Source: Tahibacter amnicola
GTDB taxonomy: Bacteria > Pseudomonadota > Gammaproteobacteria > Xanthomonadales > Rhodanobacteraceae
Direction of reading: 5' to 3'
Length of the DNA: 64,000 nt
Assembly (NCBI RefSeq): GCF_025398735.1
Contig: NZ_CP104694.1
Coordinates: 3,311,001-3,375,000 of the forward strand
The notes beneath the pieces were generated by a model, which was given only the letters and a program-made list of their open reading frames with translations, had not been told where the DNA came from and did no database searches. This document shows positions 27,298-36,665 of this stretch, in pieces. The translations under genes were made by a program, and so were the position numbers. Positions within the stretch are counted from its first letter, which is position 1. The number at the start of each line of letters is the position of its first letter.

Positions 27298-28474
27298 GGA
27301 AAGTCTGAACAAGCCTCGAAAACTGCTTGTCTGAAGACTCGGTCGCATGCCGGTGGTGATGAAAATCGGTTCAGAGCGAACGAGATTGCTTTGCAAAGGC
27401 TGCAAATAGCAGCCTTTTTAACGCGCTATGCCACCTTCGGACGCAACTCGCCCGTCATCGCCAGCAATCGCTTTCGCGCCATCCACAGATTCGATAGCGC
27501 GAACAGCGTCAGGATCTGCGCCGTGTTCTTCGCCAGTCCCTTGAAGCGCACCTTCACGTAGCCGAACTGACGCTTCACGACACGGAACGGGTGCTCCACG
27601 CGCGCGCGAATACTCGCCTTGCGCTTCTCCGCTTTCTCGATCGCACGCTTCTGGCGTCCTTCCGGCATTGCCTTCACGCTGCTGCGTCGACGAGCAATCT
27701 GCCAGTCCAATCCTCGGCGCGACGAATGCTTGTCCGCGCCCGTGTAACCGGCATCGGCATAGACCACGCTTTCCTTGCCGTGCAGCAGATACTCCGCTTC
27801 ATTCACATCCGCTTCGTTCGCTGCGGTTGTCGTCACCGTGTGCACCAGTCCGGAGTCGACATCCACGCCAATGTGCGCCTTCATGCCGAAGAACCACTCA
27901 TTCCCCTTCTTCGTCTGATGCATCTCCGGATCTCGTTCACCTCCGGCGTTCTTCGTCGAGCTCGGTGCTGCGATGATCGTGGCGTCCACCATCGTTCCGC
28001 GCTTGAGCATCAGCCCTTTGCGCGACAGATAGCCGTTCACTCGAGCCAGAATCTCGGCACCCAGCTCGTAGGTTTCCAGCAACCTCCGGAAATTGAGAAT
28101 CGTCGTCTCGTCCGGGATCGGCTTCGTCAACGATAGGCTCGCGAACTGGCGCATCGACGCGATCTCGTACAGCGCTTCTTCCATCGCCGGGTCGCTCAGC
28201 CCGAACCAGTTCTGCATCAGATGAATCTTCAGCATCACCTTCAGCGGATACGGTCGCCGCCCATTGCCAGCCTTCGGATACACCGGCTCGATCAAGTTCA
28301 GCAGGATCGTCCAGGGAATAACCTGCTCCATCTCTGCCAGAAACACCTCGCGGCGGGTCCGTTTGCGCTTGCTCGCATACTCGGAGTCGCCGAAGCTCAT
28401 CTGGTCCATGCGCGTGCCTTTGTGTGGGAGGGTACTATCTCAACACAATCGGGTCGGACTTGTTCAGACCTTCC
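27298..28474 (-). mobile_element. IS5-family element inserted in the IS66 terminal repeat
   Basis: 1177 bp with imperfect terminal inverted repeats GGAAAGTCTGAACAAGCC (left) and GGAAGGTCTGAACAAGTCC (right, minus strand). The 4-bp TTAA duplication at 27294-27297 and 28475-28478 fits the YTAR preference of IS5 elements, and TTAA is part of the IS66 terminal repeat (GTAACCGTTAACT). Confidence 0.92.
27426..28409 (-). CDS. IS5-family transposase
   Basis: The 327-aa DDE transposase has the IS5 N-terminal SFGDSEYASKRKRTRREVFL, then WFGLSDPAMEEALYEIASMR, and the catalytic region MVDATIIAAPSSTKN with the first Asp. A second Asp lies in VVYADAGYTGADKH, and the C-terminal helix is IRARVEHPFRVVKRQFGY with the Glu of the E-x6-K motif. 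It is full length with no visible defect, so the element could be active. It lies on the minus strand inside the 1177-bp element. Confidence 0.93.
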   Translation of the reverse strand: MDQMSFGDSEYASKRKRTRREVFLAEMEQVIPWTILLNLIEPVYPKAGNGRRPYPLKVMLKIHLMQNWFGLSDPAMEEALYEIASMRQFASLSLTKPIPDETTILNFRRLLETYELGAEILARVNGYLSRKGLMLKRGTMVDATIIAAPSSTKNAGGERDPEMHQTKKGNEWFFGMKAHIGVDVDSGLVHTVTTTAANEADVNEAEYLLHGKESVVYADAGYTGADKHSSRRGLDWQIARRRSSVKAMPEGRQKRAIEKAEKRKASIRARVEHPFRVVKRQFGYVKVRFKGLAKNTAQILTLFALSNLWMARKRLLAMTGELRPKVA

Positions 28475-28478
28475 TTAA

Positions 28479-30092
28479 CTACCGGACGTACTTGCCACCT
28501 TCCCGCTGCAGCGTGTAGAGGATGGATCGAAGCGGGGCGTCAGCGAAGTGCTGTTTCCAAAGTCTGGGCGTGAGCTCATGAACGCGTGAAGCGGGATGTT
28601 GGCCGACGCGCTGTAGGACGTCGACGAGGTAGGTGTAAGGATCGATGCCGTGTAGCTGGCAGGTAACGATCAGGCTCTGCACGATGCCGACGTGCTTGGC
28701 GCCCAGCTCTGTCCAACAGAAGAGCCAATTGCGGCGTCCCATGGGGATGGGCCGCAAGCTGCGTTCGAGATGATTGGTGTCGATCGGTACATCGGGATCG
28801 GTCAGGTAGACCGACAGCGCGACACGCCGTTCCCAGGCATAACTGAGTGCCTTGGTGAAGGGATTGCTGGGTAATAGGTCTGGTCGTCGTCGTTGTTGTT
28901 CGACCCAGTCAAAGAACCACTCGATCCGGGGTTTGCTGTGCGTGGCGCGGAAGTTCTGTTTGTCTTCGGCGGCAAGATTTCGATCGCGTATGTCTTGCTC
29001 GATTTCGTAGAGCGCGCCGATCAGCTCCAGCGCTTGTGCGGTGCCCTCGGGGTCGCTGCTCTGCGCGTCAAAGAACTCACGACGGCAGTGCGCCCAGCAT
29101 TGGGCATGCGTGACGCCGGTTTGCTGCGCGTAGCGCGCATAGGCGGCGTAGCCGTCGGACACCAGCACGGCGTTGTCGCGCTGATGCAGACCCAGCGTTT
29201 GGGCGACCACGGTGTGCGCTCGTGTAGTGGCGAATGGGAAGCACACCTCGTCCTTGTCGCCGTATACCGGCCAGAAGTAGCCGGTTTTCATCTTGCCCTT
29301 GCCGGCCTGTCCGGCCTTGATCGGCGTCTCGTCCATCGCGATCACGCGACTGTCGCGGATCGAGGTCAGCTGCGCCTCATAGATCGGATACAGCAACGCA
29401 CAGATCTGCTGACTGAGCTGGTTGAGCCAAGGGCGGCTCACGGTAATGCCGGCATCGCCCAGTTGCTGGTGTTGGCGATAGAACGGCAGGTGGTAGCGGA
29501 ATTTGTTGACCAAGAGGCCCGCGCAAAAGCTCACATCGGCGCGGCTGCCCTCGAGCACGCCGGAAGGCGCGGGCGCGCACAACAGTTCACCCGTATCGCG
29601 TTGCTTGTACACCGGCCGCACGTATTTGATCACCACAAAGCTGGCCGGCTGCTGCGCCACCCGGAAGCTCTCTTTGTCGCCGATGTGCTCATACGCATCC
29701 GGCGCGAGCGCATCCATCCGCGGTGTGGTGACGACCACCGTATACATCGGTACACGTGATTCGTCGAAGAACGGTACGCTCTCGCTCTGCGCCGCATCGG
29801 TACGCGGTTTGCTCCGAACATGGGCAGGCACAACCTGTGACGACGCCGGCAATGACGCAATCTTTGCCGGATCGATCAGCATCGCATCAAGCGCCATCTG
29901 CGCCGGGTTGTCGATCAAACGGCGCTCACTTTTCTGGCCAAATATCTGGCGCTTGAGCCAGTCCAATTCGTTCGCCAGCGTGTCGATCCGATTCGTCAGT
30001 GTGCCAGCCAGATCGACCACCTGCTGCGGGCTCATTTGAGCCGCTTCAGACAGTGTCAATGTCGCTGCTGGCGAAGGACGTTTCATGGTCAT
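28479..30092 (-). CDS. tnpC: IS66 transposase TnpC
   Basis: The product is about 537 aa. It has an N-terminal zinc-finger/leucine-rich region (SPQQVVDLAGTLTNRIDTLANELDWLKRQIFGQKSERR) and the IS66 catalytic core: MDETPIK, VLVSDGYAAYARYAQQTGVTHAQCWAHCRREFFDA, and a late TNHLERSLRPIPMGRRNWLF with the final Glu. The stop codon (28479-28481) lies within the IS66 terminal inverted repeat, directly beside the TTAA duplication of the IS5 element. The start is either ATG 30092 or a codon slightly upstream; it overlaps the end of tnpB. Confidence 0.92.
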   Translation of the reverse strand: MTMKRPSPAATLTLSEAAQMSPQQVVDLAGTLTNRIDTLANELDWLKRQIFGQKSERRLIDNPAQMALDAMLIDPAKIASLPASSQVVPAHVRSKPRTDAAQSESVPFFDESRVPMYTVVVTTPRMDALAPDAYEHIGDKESFRVAQQPASFVVIKYVRPVYKQRDTGELLCAPAPSGVLEGSRADVSFCAGLLVNKFRYHLPFYRQHQQLGDAGITVSRPWLNQLSQQICALLYPIYEAQLTSIRDSRVIAMDETPIKAGQAGKGKMKTGYFWPVYGDKDEVCFPFATTRAHTVVAQTLGLHQRDNAVLVSDGYAAYARYAQQTGVTHAQCWAHCRREFFDAQSSDPEGTAQALELIGALYEIEQDIRDRNLAAEDKQNFRATHSKPRIEWFFDWVEQQRRRPDLLPSNPFTKALSYAWERRVALSVYLTDPDVPIDTNHLERSLRPIPMGRRNWLFCWTELGAKHVGIVQSLIVTCQLHGIDPYTYLVDVLQRVGQHPASRVHELTPRLWKQHFADAPLRSILYTLQREGGKYVR

Positions 30093-30475
30093 AGCGTACG
30101 CGATTGTGTACACGATGTATCGGCATTCCCGCGCTGCAAAACGTAGCGTTTGCGCCTAGACGTATTCGCTACATCGATCCCTTCAAGCAACAGCTTCAAC
30201 GCCGTCCAGTCCATCTCGCGCGATCGCACCTTGCGCCAATCACGGATGAAACAACCGCGCTCCAACCGCTTGCTCCACACGCACCAACCGCTGCGGTCGA
30301 AGTACAGCACTTTCGTCTGCGTACCACGCCGGTTCACGAAGACGAACAGCTGTCCGCTCAGCGGATCACAGCGCAGATCGGAACGCACCAAAGCGCTCAA
30401 TCCGTCGAACGACTTGCGCATGTCCGCCGGATGGCCATACAGCTGCACGCGGATCTGGCCTTCCGGAAAGAACAT
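30089..30475 (-). CDS. tnpB: IS66 accessory protein TnpB (Orf2)
   Basis: The 128-aa protein matches the IS66 Orf2 family: VQLYGHPADMRKSFDGLSALV, LFVFVNRRGTQTKVLYFDRSGWCVWSKRLE, then a shorter basic tail. It is required with TnpA and TnpC for transposition in this family; its biochemical role is unclear. The start codon overlaps the tnpA stop at 30475. Confidence 0.92.
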   Translation of the reverse strand: MFFPEGQIRVQLYGHPADMRKSFDGLSALVRSDLRCDPLSGQLFVFVNRRGTQTKVLYFDRSGWCVWSKRLERGCFIRDWRKVRSREMDWTALKLLLEGIDVANTSRRKRYVLQRGNADTSCTQSRTL

Positions 30476-30798
30476 CAGCCGCGCACCACGTGAATCACCA
30501 GGCCACCGCCCAGATCCAGCCGGATCTCCGTGCGAAGACTCGCTCCCGAAATCGGCGACGATGCGGCACTGGCACCTACCACACCCAAATCCACGAAAGG
30601 CGACTTACGCGATGAAGCCGCCGGCGCCAAACGCGAATCGACCAGCAAGCCACGCCACCGATACACACTGGCCGCACTGATCCCTTCGCGCTCGCAGAAC
30701 GCCGCGACCGAAAGATCGCTGCGCTCCAATCGCGACAACACCTCTCGCCACTGCGATTCGCTGCGTCGAATCCGAATACCTGCCGCCTTGCTCGCCAT
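30475..30798 (-). CDS. tnpA: IS66 accessory protein TnpA (Orf1)
   Basis: The 107-aa HTH protein (WREVLSRLERSDLSVAAFC, EREGISAASVYRWRGLL) is the usual first gene of IS66 elements. It is followed directly by tnpB with an overlapping stop/start at 30475. The gene starts about 95 nt inside the right inverted repeat. Confidence 0.9.
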   Translation of the reverse strand: MASKAAGIRIRRSESQWREVLSRLERSDLSVAAFCEREGISAASVYRWRGLLVDSRLAPAASSRKSPFVDLGVVGASAASSPISGASLRTEIRLDLGGGLVIHVVRG

Positions 30799-30881
30799 AC
30801 CTCATCTCCACTCGTCTCGACACCCGTCGTGTCGGCGCCCATTTTCGGGGCTTCGCGCGAGAGGGGAAGGACGCCGGGGAG

Positions 30882-31655
30882 TTAACGCTTACCCTGCTGT
30901 GAGGCAGATCCGGAGAAGATGGGGCTGATTGCCACTTCATCGACGACGATACATTTCCCCGCCTGCATCGCTTTCGCGCACGCGGACGCGTCGTCGGCGC
31001 CGACGGTACGGAAGAAGTCGAGGAACGGTGCCTCAAGCCCCTTGTGTGCGGCGATTGTCAGAATGCCTGACGTGCGGTCCAGGATCTGGAGGTTGCCCTT
31101 GTCAGCGCCGGTCAGTGCAATGGCGGCTGCGACAATCTCGTCCAGGCAGTGCTGTACGTTGTTGCCGGCCTGTACACAGCGTGTGGCGACCTCGTACAGC
31201 CAGTTCATCGCCTGCAGATCGGCCGAGATCAGCGCTTCGTGCTCACGGCGCAATCGCGACATCTTCACGTGGACGTTGACGCGCGCGAGCAGTTCCTGGG
31301 GCGAGAAGGGCTTGATCAGATAGTCGTCCGCGCCGGCCTGCAGCCCATCGAGCAGGGCGTTCTCGCTTACGCGGCCGGATACCAGGATCAGCGGTACTGT
31401 GCGCGTCCGTGGGTCAGCGCGCAGAGCCATAAGAAGCCCGAAGCCGTCCAAGTTTGGCATGACCACGTCGGCGAGAACGAGCTCGGGAACCTGTCGGCGC
31501 GCTGCCGCCAGCGCGGCCTCGCCATCCTCGACGGCCTCGACGGCATAGGGCGGGGATAACAACCGGGTGACATGCGCCCGCATACCGGGGTCATCTTCGG
31601 CCCACACGATACGCACAGGCTTGGGATGTGCCGCCAAGAACGACTCGTCACCCAT
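30882..31655 (-). pseudogene. 5' fragment of an IS-disrupted hybrid histidine kinase (REC and half of GAF)
   Basis: Starts at ATG 31655 (MGDESFLAAHPKPVRIVWAE). An N-terminal receiver domain carries the acidic pair AEDD, the phospho-acceptor Asp in LVLADVVMPNLDGFG and a Lys in YLIKPFS. It is followed by a linker (HEALISADLQAMNWLYEVA) and the first half of a GAF domain to FSGSASQQ, where it enters the IS66 element and stops after three residues (GKR). The paralog at 6830-10147 has a PAS instead of the receiver at its N-terminus. Joining 30893 to 27286 after deleting one target duplication restores the frame as ASQQVLLDAG. Confidence 0.88.
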
Positions 31656-32047
31656 CGTTCTTTCCCGTTGTGAGCGGTACCCGCTTCGAGAGCGGGGGCA
31701 CCACGCGTACACCATTGCCGGGCCCAACGATCGCCATCGGTCGCACCATCCCTCTGCATCGCCGTCTTGCCTCGGCCAATCCTGGCCCGGTTCCGTTCTA
31801 CCATAGCACGCAAAAGCGCAAAAAAGCATTGTGAAAAAAGAGCGGAGGATCTGGTTGAGATGGTGTGACGGCTGGCGGTCGCGTTCGGACCACACCCTTC
31901 GTAGCGTTCACTTCCAGTGCAGGGCCTGCACGCCGGCCGCCGCGTGCTGGCGGGAAACGGTCCAGTAGCCGGCGCGATGTCGCAATCGGGTGTATTTTCC
32001 GTATCCAGTTCCGAGCGCTCGAAAGAGCCTGGACCAGGGGATGCACG

Positions 32048-35000
32048 ATGAACCGGTATTTCCGCACCGCACAAGCCATCCTGGCGGGGATGTGGCTGAC
32101 GGCGCTTGCCCAGGCGCAGACGACCACCCAGTGGCCAACCGGGATCGGGTTTCCCAATATTGCCCGCACGGAGGGCGAGCTCATCGCTCCGCGTTTTGCC
32201 GGGCAGGATGGCCGCATGGCCATCCTGGCCTGGCATAACGGCGTGCTCGTGTCGGTACCGGAGGCGCCGGACAGTGCCCAGGGCTCGAATTTGCAGGTTC
32301 GACTGTGGAGCCTGATGAACCCGGCAGCGCCGCTGCGCATCGTCAACGCACCGGCGGACGCCAACGGTTCCCTGGGTCTGACGCCGATGCCGATCAATGC
32401 GCATGGCTATCTCTACCTCGGCCAGAACATGGAAACCGGGGCGGCCGGCCCGTTTCTCGTGATCGGCGCCGATTGGCCGCCATCGGCGCCCTGGAGCCTG
32501 CGGGCGCAGAACGGCGTTCCGGGGGTGACGCGGGAGGTGTCGGGCACGCTCGGGGCCGGCGTGCGCGGCGACCTGTTCCAGCCCTGGTTCGTCGGTGACA
32601 CCTGGTGGAGCTACAACCCCATCAGCGGCAACGCCACGCTGCGTTTTGGCGGCAATCAGTTCAACCCCGGCAGCCAGCTCCTGGCGACGTTTGATCACCT
32701 GGGCACCACGGGCGTTATCGGGCATCCCTTCATCCTGGGAAACCGGCTGTTCTTCGCCTCCGACATGACGCGCACGGGAATCGCCAGCTACGACATCAGC
32801 AACCCCGCCAATCCCGTGCTTCTGGATGTCCTCAAGACGGGTGGTGCCGGGGGCTACTGGCCGGAAGTCTGGGGCAACGATGGTGAGCTGTACTTCGTGT
32901 TTCCCTACAACAACGAAGGCAATGGCGTGCGGATCGTGGATGCGACCGATCCGGGCGATATGCGTTTTGTCGCGGATATTCCACTACCGCGGCCCAATGG
33001 CAGCGCGGGTGCCATGTACGCCCAGTTCCAGGATGAGTTCGCCTTCATCGGGGAGCACAAGATCGACCTTCGCACCCGGCAATCCGTGCGGCAGTTCGAG
33101 ACGATCACCAACGATGTCGAGATGACCCAGTTTGCGTTGCCAATCGGCAACCTGCTGGTGACGGGCGGATCGGGCGGGGCGCACCAGGGCATCGCGATCT
33201 TTGCGCATCAGGCTGCGCCGGATACGCGTCCGCCGAGCGTGGCATTTCACATTCCGCGCGCCGGGCAGACGAATTACCCGGTTGGCGCGCCAATCAGTCT
33301 CATCATCCACGAGACACTTGACACCCTGAGCATCGTCAACGGAACGAACCTGCTGCTCCGTCGCGTGCTGGGACCGGGCAGCTACGGGCCCGCGCTGCCG
33401 GGACGCTGGGTGCTCAGTTTCGACGACATCCTGACGTACACACCGGATCAGCCGTTGCAGGTCGATACGACGTACGAGTTCAGCCTCTCGGGCATCCGCG
33501 ATGCCGCGGGCAATGTCATGACGCCGTATGCCTTCACGTTCTCCACGGGTACGAATCTTGGCGGAAATCATCCACCGCAGATCAATGCGCTCGATGCGAC
33601 ACCCTATGCCGTCGCACCTGCCGCCACGGTGAGTTTTGCCGGTGTCGCGCTGGATCCTGACGGCGATTCGCTGGAATACCGCTACGACTTTGGTGACGGA
33701 ACGCCAAAGACCGCGTGGGGAAGCACTGCCAACGCGGATCACGTCTACGCCGCATCCGGTCACTACCGGGCGACGCTGCAGGCGCGCGACAGTTCCGGCG
33801 TCGTTGCCAGCCGAACGGTCACCGTGACTGTACTGACGCCGGTCGCCGCGACGGTGCCGACGCAGAGCGCACCGTTGACCTGTCATGGGCCCAGCCGGCG
33901 TGTGTGGGCCGTCAATCCGGACAGCGATACGGTCAGTGCAGTAAATGCCGACACCTTGGCGAAGGTGGCGGAATACGCGACCTGTGCTGATCCGCGCAGT
34001 ATTGCACGCACACCGCAAGGGCATCTGTGGGTAACCTGCCATGACGCCGACCGCGTCCGCGTGCTGAACGAAGACACGGGAAGTACCGTTGCGGAGATCG
34101 ACACGGGCTACGGCAGCGCGCCGTTCGCCGTGGCGCTGACGCCGTCCGGTACGACCGCTTTCGTCTCGCTGTTTGGAAAGGGAGTCGTACGTCGCTACGA
34201 CACCGCCACCCGGCAGATGACCGGTGAGCGGACGCTGGGCCCCGGTACGCGGGCGCTGGCTGTTTCCGCCGATGGCGCCAGTGTATTCGTGACGCGATTG
34301 CTGTCGCCCTTGCACCACGCGGAGACTTGGCGCGTCGATGCGTCGACGATGACGGTGACTGATACGCTGCGCATTCCGAAGTTCGGCAATGACGCCAATC
34401 GCGATACGCCTGCCTCGGGCCGCGGCGTTGCGAATACGCTGACCGGCATCGCGCTGTCGCCGCGGACGGGGCGCGCCTACGTCACGGCGAACAAACCGAA
34501 CAGCGAGCGCGGATTGCTGATTCATCCGAGCCAGGATCTCGACCAGGACAACACGGTGCGCAACCTGCTCGTCGAGCTGGATCCGGCGGCGGCGAATCCC
34601 GCCAGCCGTTTCCGGCGAGGTATCGACCTGGATAACAGCGATTCCGCCAGTGCGGTGGCTTTCTCGCCATTGGCCGATTACCTGTTCGTTACGCTGCAGG
34701 GCCTCAATGAAGTTCTGGTGCTCGATGCCTTGGCGCTCGACGCCAGCACGGGCCTTGGCGCATTGGTGACGCGTCTGGGTGTGGGTGCTGCGCCCCAGGG
34801 ACTGTGTCTGGATGCGGCAACTGAGCGCATTTTTGTGCAGAACTTCCTCGGGCGCTCGCTGAGCGTCATCGACGCTGCCGGACTTCTGCGTCGTGGTGAA
34901 CTCCAGCTGCCGACGACGGAAGTCGACGTGGTGACGACGGAATTGTTGTCGCCGGCCGTGCTGTCGGGAAAAACCCACTTTTACAACGCCACCGACCCAC

Positions 35001-36217
35001 GCATGAGCTCCGAGGGCTATCTTTCCTGCGCGACCTGCCACCTGGACGGCGCGGAAGACGGACGCGTGTGGGACTTCACCGGCCGCGGCGAAGGCCTGCG
35101 CAATACGGTCACATTGCAGGGGCGCAGCGGTACGGCGCACGGCAACGTGCACTGGTCCGCCAACTTCGATGAAATCCAGGATTTCGAAAACGACATCCGG
35201 CAGTTCTTCGGCGGTAGCGGCTTCATGAGCGATACCGACTACGCACAGACGCAGGCGCCGCTGGGCGCTGCCAAGGCGGGGCGCAGCGTGGCGCTGGACA
35301 ACCTGGCCGCCTACGTCGCATCGCTGGGCGTGGCGACGTTACCCCGCAGCCCGCACCGACCGGCGGACGGAAGCTACAGTGCGGCTGCCGTCGCCGGCGA
35401 ACTGATCTTTGCCCGCGAAGGCTGCACGGCGTGCCACGCGTCGCCCCGCTATACAGATAGCACCGTCGGGGCGGGCACGCTGCGACAGGTCGGCACGATC
35501 CGCGCGACATCCGGCACGCGACTGGGTCAGCCCCTGACGGGCATTGATACTCCCGGCTTGCGTGGGGTCTGGGCAACGGCGCCGTATTTCCACGATGGCT
35601 CGGCTGCAACACTGGATGACGTATTCCGTGTGACGCGCGGCTCGATACTACCGGCGGAAGCCGCGCAGTTGGCGGGAGGGGCCAGCCTCCAGTCCGGCTT
35701 CGGCGTCGCGCTGAACAACGACGACAGCGCCCGTGGGCGAGCTTACGCCCAGGTCGAGGGCGCGGGAGAGACAATCACCTTCACCGGCGTGAACGGTGGG
35801 GCAGGAGGTACCGGTGCCATCGAGATCCGGTACAGCAATTCCCGCGCGGGTGCGCAGACACAGGCGCTGGCGGTGCGCGTGAATGGACAGTTGCTGCCTG
35901 GCCTGGCGCTGCCCGCGAGCAACAACGATCCGAGCTGGCGGGCGACAAACTGGAACGTCTATCGCATCGAGAACGTGCCTCTGACCGCCAGCGCGACCAA
36001 TACGATTGAACTGTCGACAACCAACTGGTACGTCTCCGTCGACGAGATTCTCGTCGCAACCGCCAACGACCTTGCCATGGCTCTACCGCATCGGCGCGTG
36101 CAGTCGCTGCCTGCCGGCGAACGCGATGCACTCATTGCGTTCCTGCGTGAGCTGGATGGCAGCCCGACGCCAGTCGGCGCGGATACGCTGTTCGCCAGCG
36201 GCTTCGAACCGCTGTAG
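32048..36217 (+). CDS. Large exported protein: propeller, Big_5, PKD, di-haem cytochrome and CBM-like modules
   Basis: The 1389-aa product starts at ATG 32048 (signal MNRYFRTAQAILAGMWLTALAQA; earlier in-frame codons from 31865 precede the likely SD). Modules in order: an N-terminal propeller-like region (to about 390); a Big_5-like domain (RPPSVAFHIPRAGQTNY...YAFTFSTG, about 395-510); a PKD domain (DPDGDSLEYRYDFGDG, about 540); a YVTN-type propeller (VNPDSDTVSAVNADTLAKVA, about 620-980); a cytochrome c peroxidase-like region with two haem motifs, CATCH and CTACH (about 1000 and 1125); and a CBM6/35-like domain (about 1240-1360). The C-terminus is DTLFASGFEPL. It is probably a redox or surface protein; no partner is adjacent. 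The shadow frame on the minus strand (32984-35152) is an artefact of GC content. Confidence 0.85.
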   Translation: MNRYFRTAQAILAGMWLTALAQAQTTTQWPTGIGFPNIARTEGELIAPRFAGQDGRMAILAWHNGVLVSVPEAPDSAQGSNLQVRLWSLMNPAAPLRIVNAPADANGSLGLTPMPINAHGYLYLGQNMETGAAGPFLVIGADWPPSAPWSLRAQNGVPGVTREVSGTLGAGVRGDLFQPWFVGDTWWSYNPISGNATLRFGGNQFNPGSQLLATFDHLGTTGVIGHPFILGNRLFFASDMTRTGIASYDISNPANPVLLDVLKTGGAGGYWPEVWGNDGELYFVFPYNNEGNGVRIVDATDPGDMRFVADIPLPRPNGSAGAMYAQFQDEFAFIGEHKIDLRTRQSVRQFETITNDVEMTQFALPIGNLLVTGGSGGAHQGIAIFAHQAAPDTRPPSVAFHIPRAGQTNYPVGAPISLIIHETLDTLSIVNGTNLLLRRVLGPGSYGPALPGRWVLSFDDILTYTPDQPLQVDTTYEFSLSGIRDAAGNVMTPYAFTFSTGTNLGGNHPPQINALDATPYAVAPAATVSFAGVALDPDGDSLEYRYDFGDGTPKTAWGSTANADHVYAASGHYRATLQARDSSGVVASRTVTVTVLTPVAATVPTQSAPLTCHGPSRRVWAVNPDSDTVSAVNADTLAKVAEYATCADPRSIARTPQGHLWVTCHDADRVRVLNEDTGSTVAEIDTGYGSAPFAVALTPSGTTAFVSLFGKGVVRRYDTATRQMTGERTLGPGTRALAVSADGASVFVTRLLSPLHHAETWRVDASTMTVTDTLRIPKFGNDANRDTPASGRGVANTLTGIALSPRTGRAYVTANKPNSERGLLIHPSQDLDQDNTVRNLLVELDPAAANPASRFRRGIDLDNSDSASAVAFSPLADYLFVTLQGLNEVLVLDALALDASTGLGALVTRLGVGAAPQGLCLDAATERIFVQNFLGRSLSVIDAAGLLRRGELQLPTTEVDVVTTELLSPAVLSGKTHFYNATDPRMSSEGYLSCATCHLDGAEDGRVWDFTGRGEGLRNTVTLQGRSGTAHGNVHWSANFDEIQDFENDIRQFFGGSGFMSDTDYAQTQAPLGAAKAGRSVALDNLAAYVASLGVATLPRSPHRPADGSYSAAAVAGELIFAREGCTACHASPRYTDSTVGAGTLRQVGTIRATSGTRLGQPLTGIDTPGLRGVWATAPYFHDGSAATLDDVFRVTRGSILPAEAAQLAGGASLQSGFGVALNNDDSARGRAYAQVEGAGETITFTGVNGGAGGTGAIEIRYSNSRAGAQTQALAVRVNGQLLPGLALPASNNDPSWRATNWNVYRIENVPLTASATNTIELSTTNWYVSVDEILVATANDLAMALPHRRVQSLPAGERDALIAFLRELDGSPTPVGADTLFASGFEPL

Positions 36218-36294
36218 CACGGCGCTGTGGCGCCGTTCCGCCGCGCGTTTGCGACCACACCTCATAGGTCGCAGTTGCCCGTCACGGAAGCCGC

Positions 36295-36325
36295 GTAGCG
36301 TGCGGTCACCGCAGGTGACCGCACG
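36295..36325. repeat. GTAG-headed REP hairpin (family II), copy 1
   Basis: GTAG followed by perfect 12-bp arms CGTGCGGTCACC and GGTGACCGCACG around GCA. It lies 77 nt after the stop codon at 36217. Confidence 0.7.
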
Positions 36326-36399
36326 ATCGGGCCTCACCGATTGCGGAACCGTTGCCGCGTGCAGTCGCATGCGCGACCACACATTACGAAATGCGTGAC

Positions 36400-36430
36400 G
36401 TAGCGTGTGGTCACCGCAGGTGACCGCACG
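36400..36430. repeat. GTAG-headed REP hairpin (family II), copy 2
   Basis: GTAG plus CGTGTGGTCACC and GGTGACCGCACG around GCA. It is part of an imperfect tandem duplication: GCGACCACAC at 36251 and GCGACCACAC at 36373 each precede a hairpin, followed by a GCCTCAC-GAT-GCG-AA-CC pattern. Together they fill most of the 448-nt gap before the protease. Confidence 0.7.
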
Positions 36431-36665
36431 ACCAGGCCTCACTGATCGCGAAACCCCTCCACCGCGCAGGACGCGGTGTCCGCAATTGGCGGGTAAAAGT
36501 AGACCCATCCACATCGTGAAATTCTTCGGCGGGCCCATGTCGTTTCCGCCGCGACGCGGCGTAACTAGTGCTTGAGGATGTCTGAAGCGTTCCGTCGCTC
36601 GCATTCGCAGCGTTCGGGACCGGCATCCCTCGCCATTACACACTACCCCTTGAAAGGAATTGATC

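Larger units (their letters stand above)
27287..30892 (-). mobile_element. IS66-family element interrupted by an IS5-family element
   Basis: The terminal inverted repeats are GTAACCGTTAACTACC (left, after removing the nested IS) and GTAAGCGTTAACTCCC (right, minus strand). The 8-bp target duplication CCTGCTGT flanks it at 27279-27286 and 30893-30900. It carries tnpA, tnpB and tnpC in the usual IS66 order on the minus strand. Without the nested IS5 and its TTAA duplication, it is about 2425 bp. It sits inside a hybrid kinase gene. Confidence 0.92.

Noticed and set aside
31388-32725. 445-codon minus-strand frame
   Set aside because: It overlaps the kinase 5' fragment in another frame and the start of the gene at 32048; no similarity is seen.
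32984-35152. 722-codon minus-strand frame
   Set aside because: It is antisense to the large exported protein and has no domain; this is expected at high GC.
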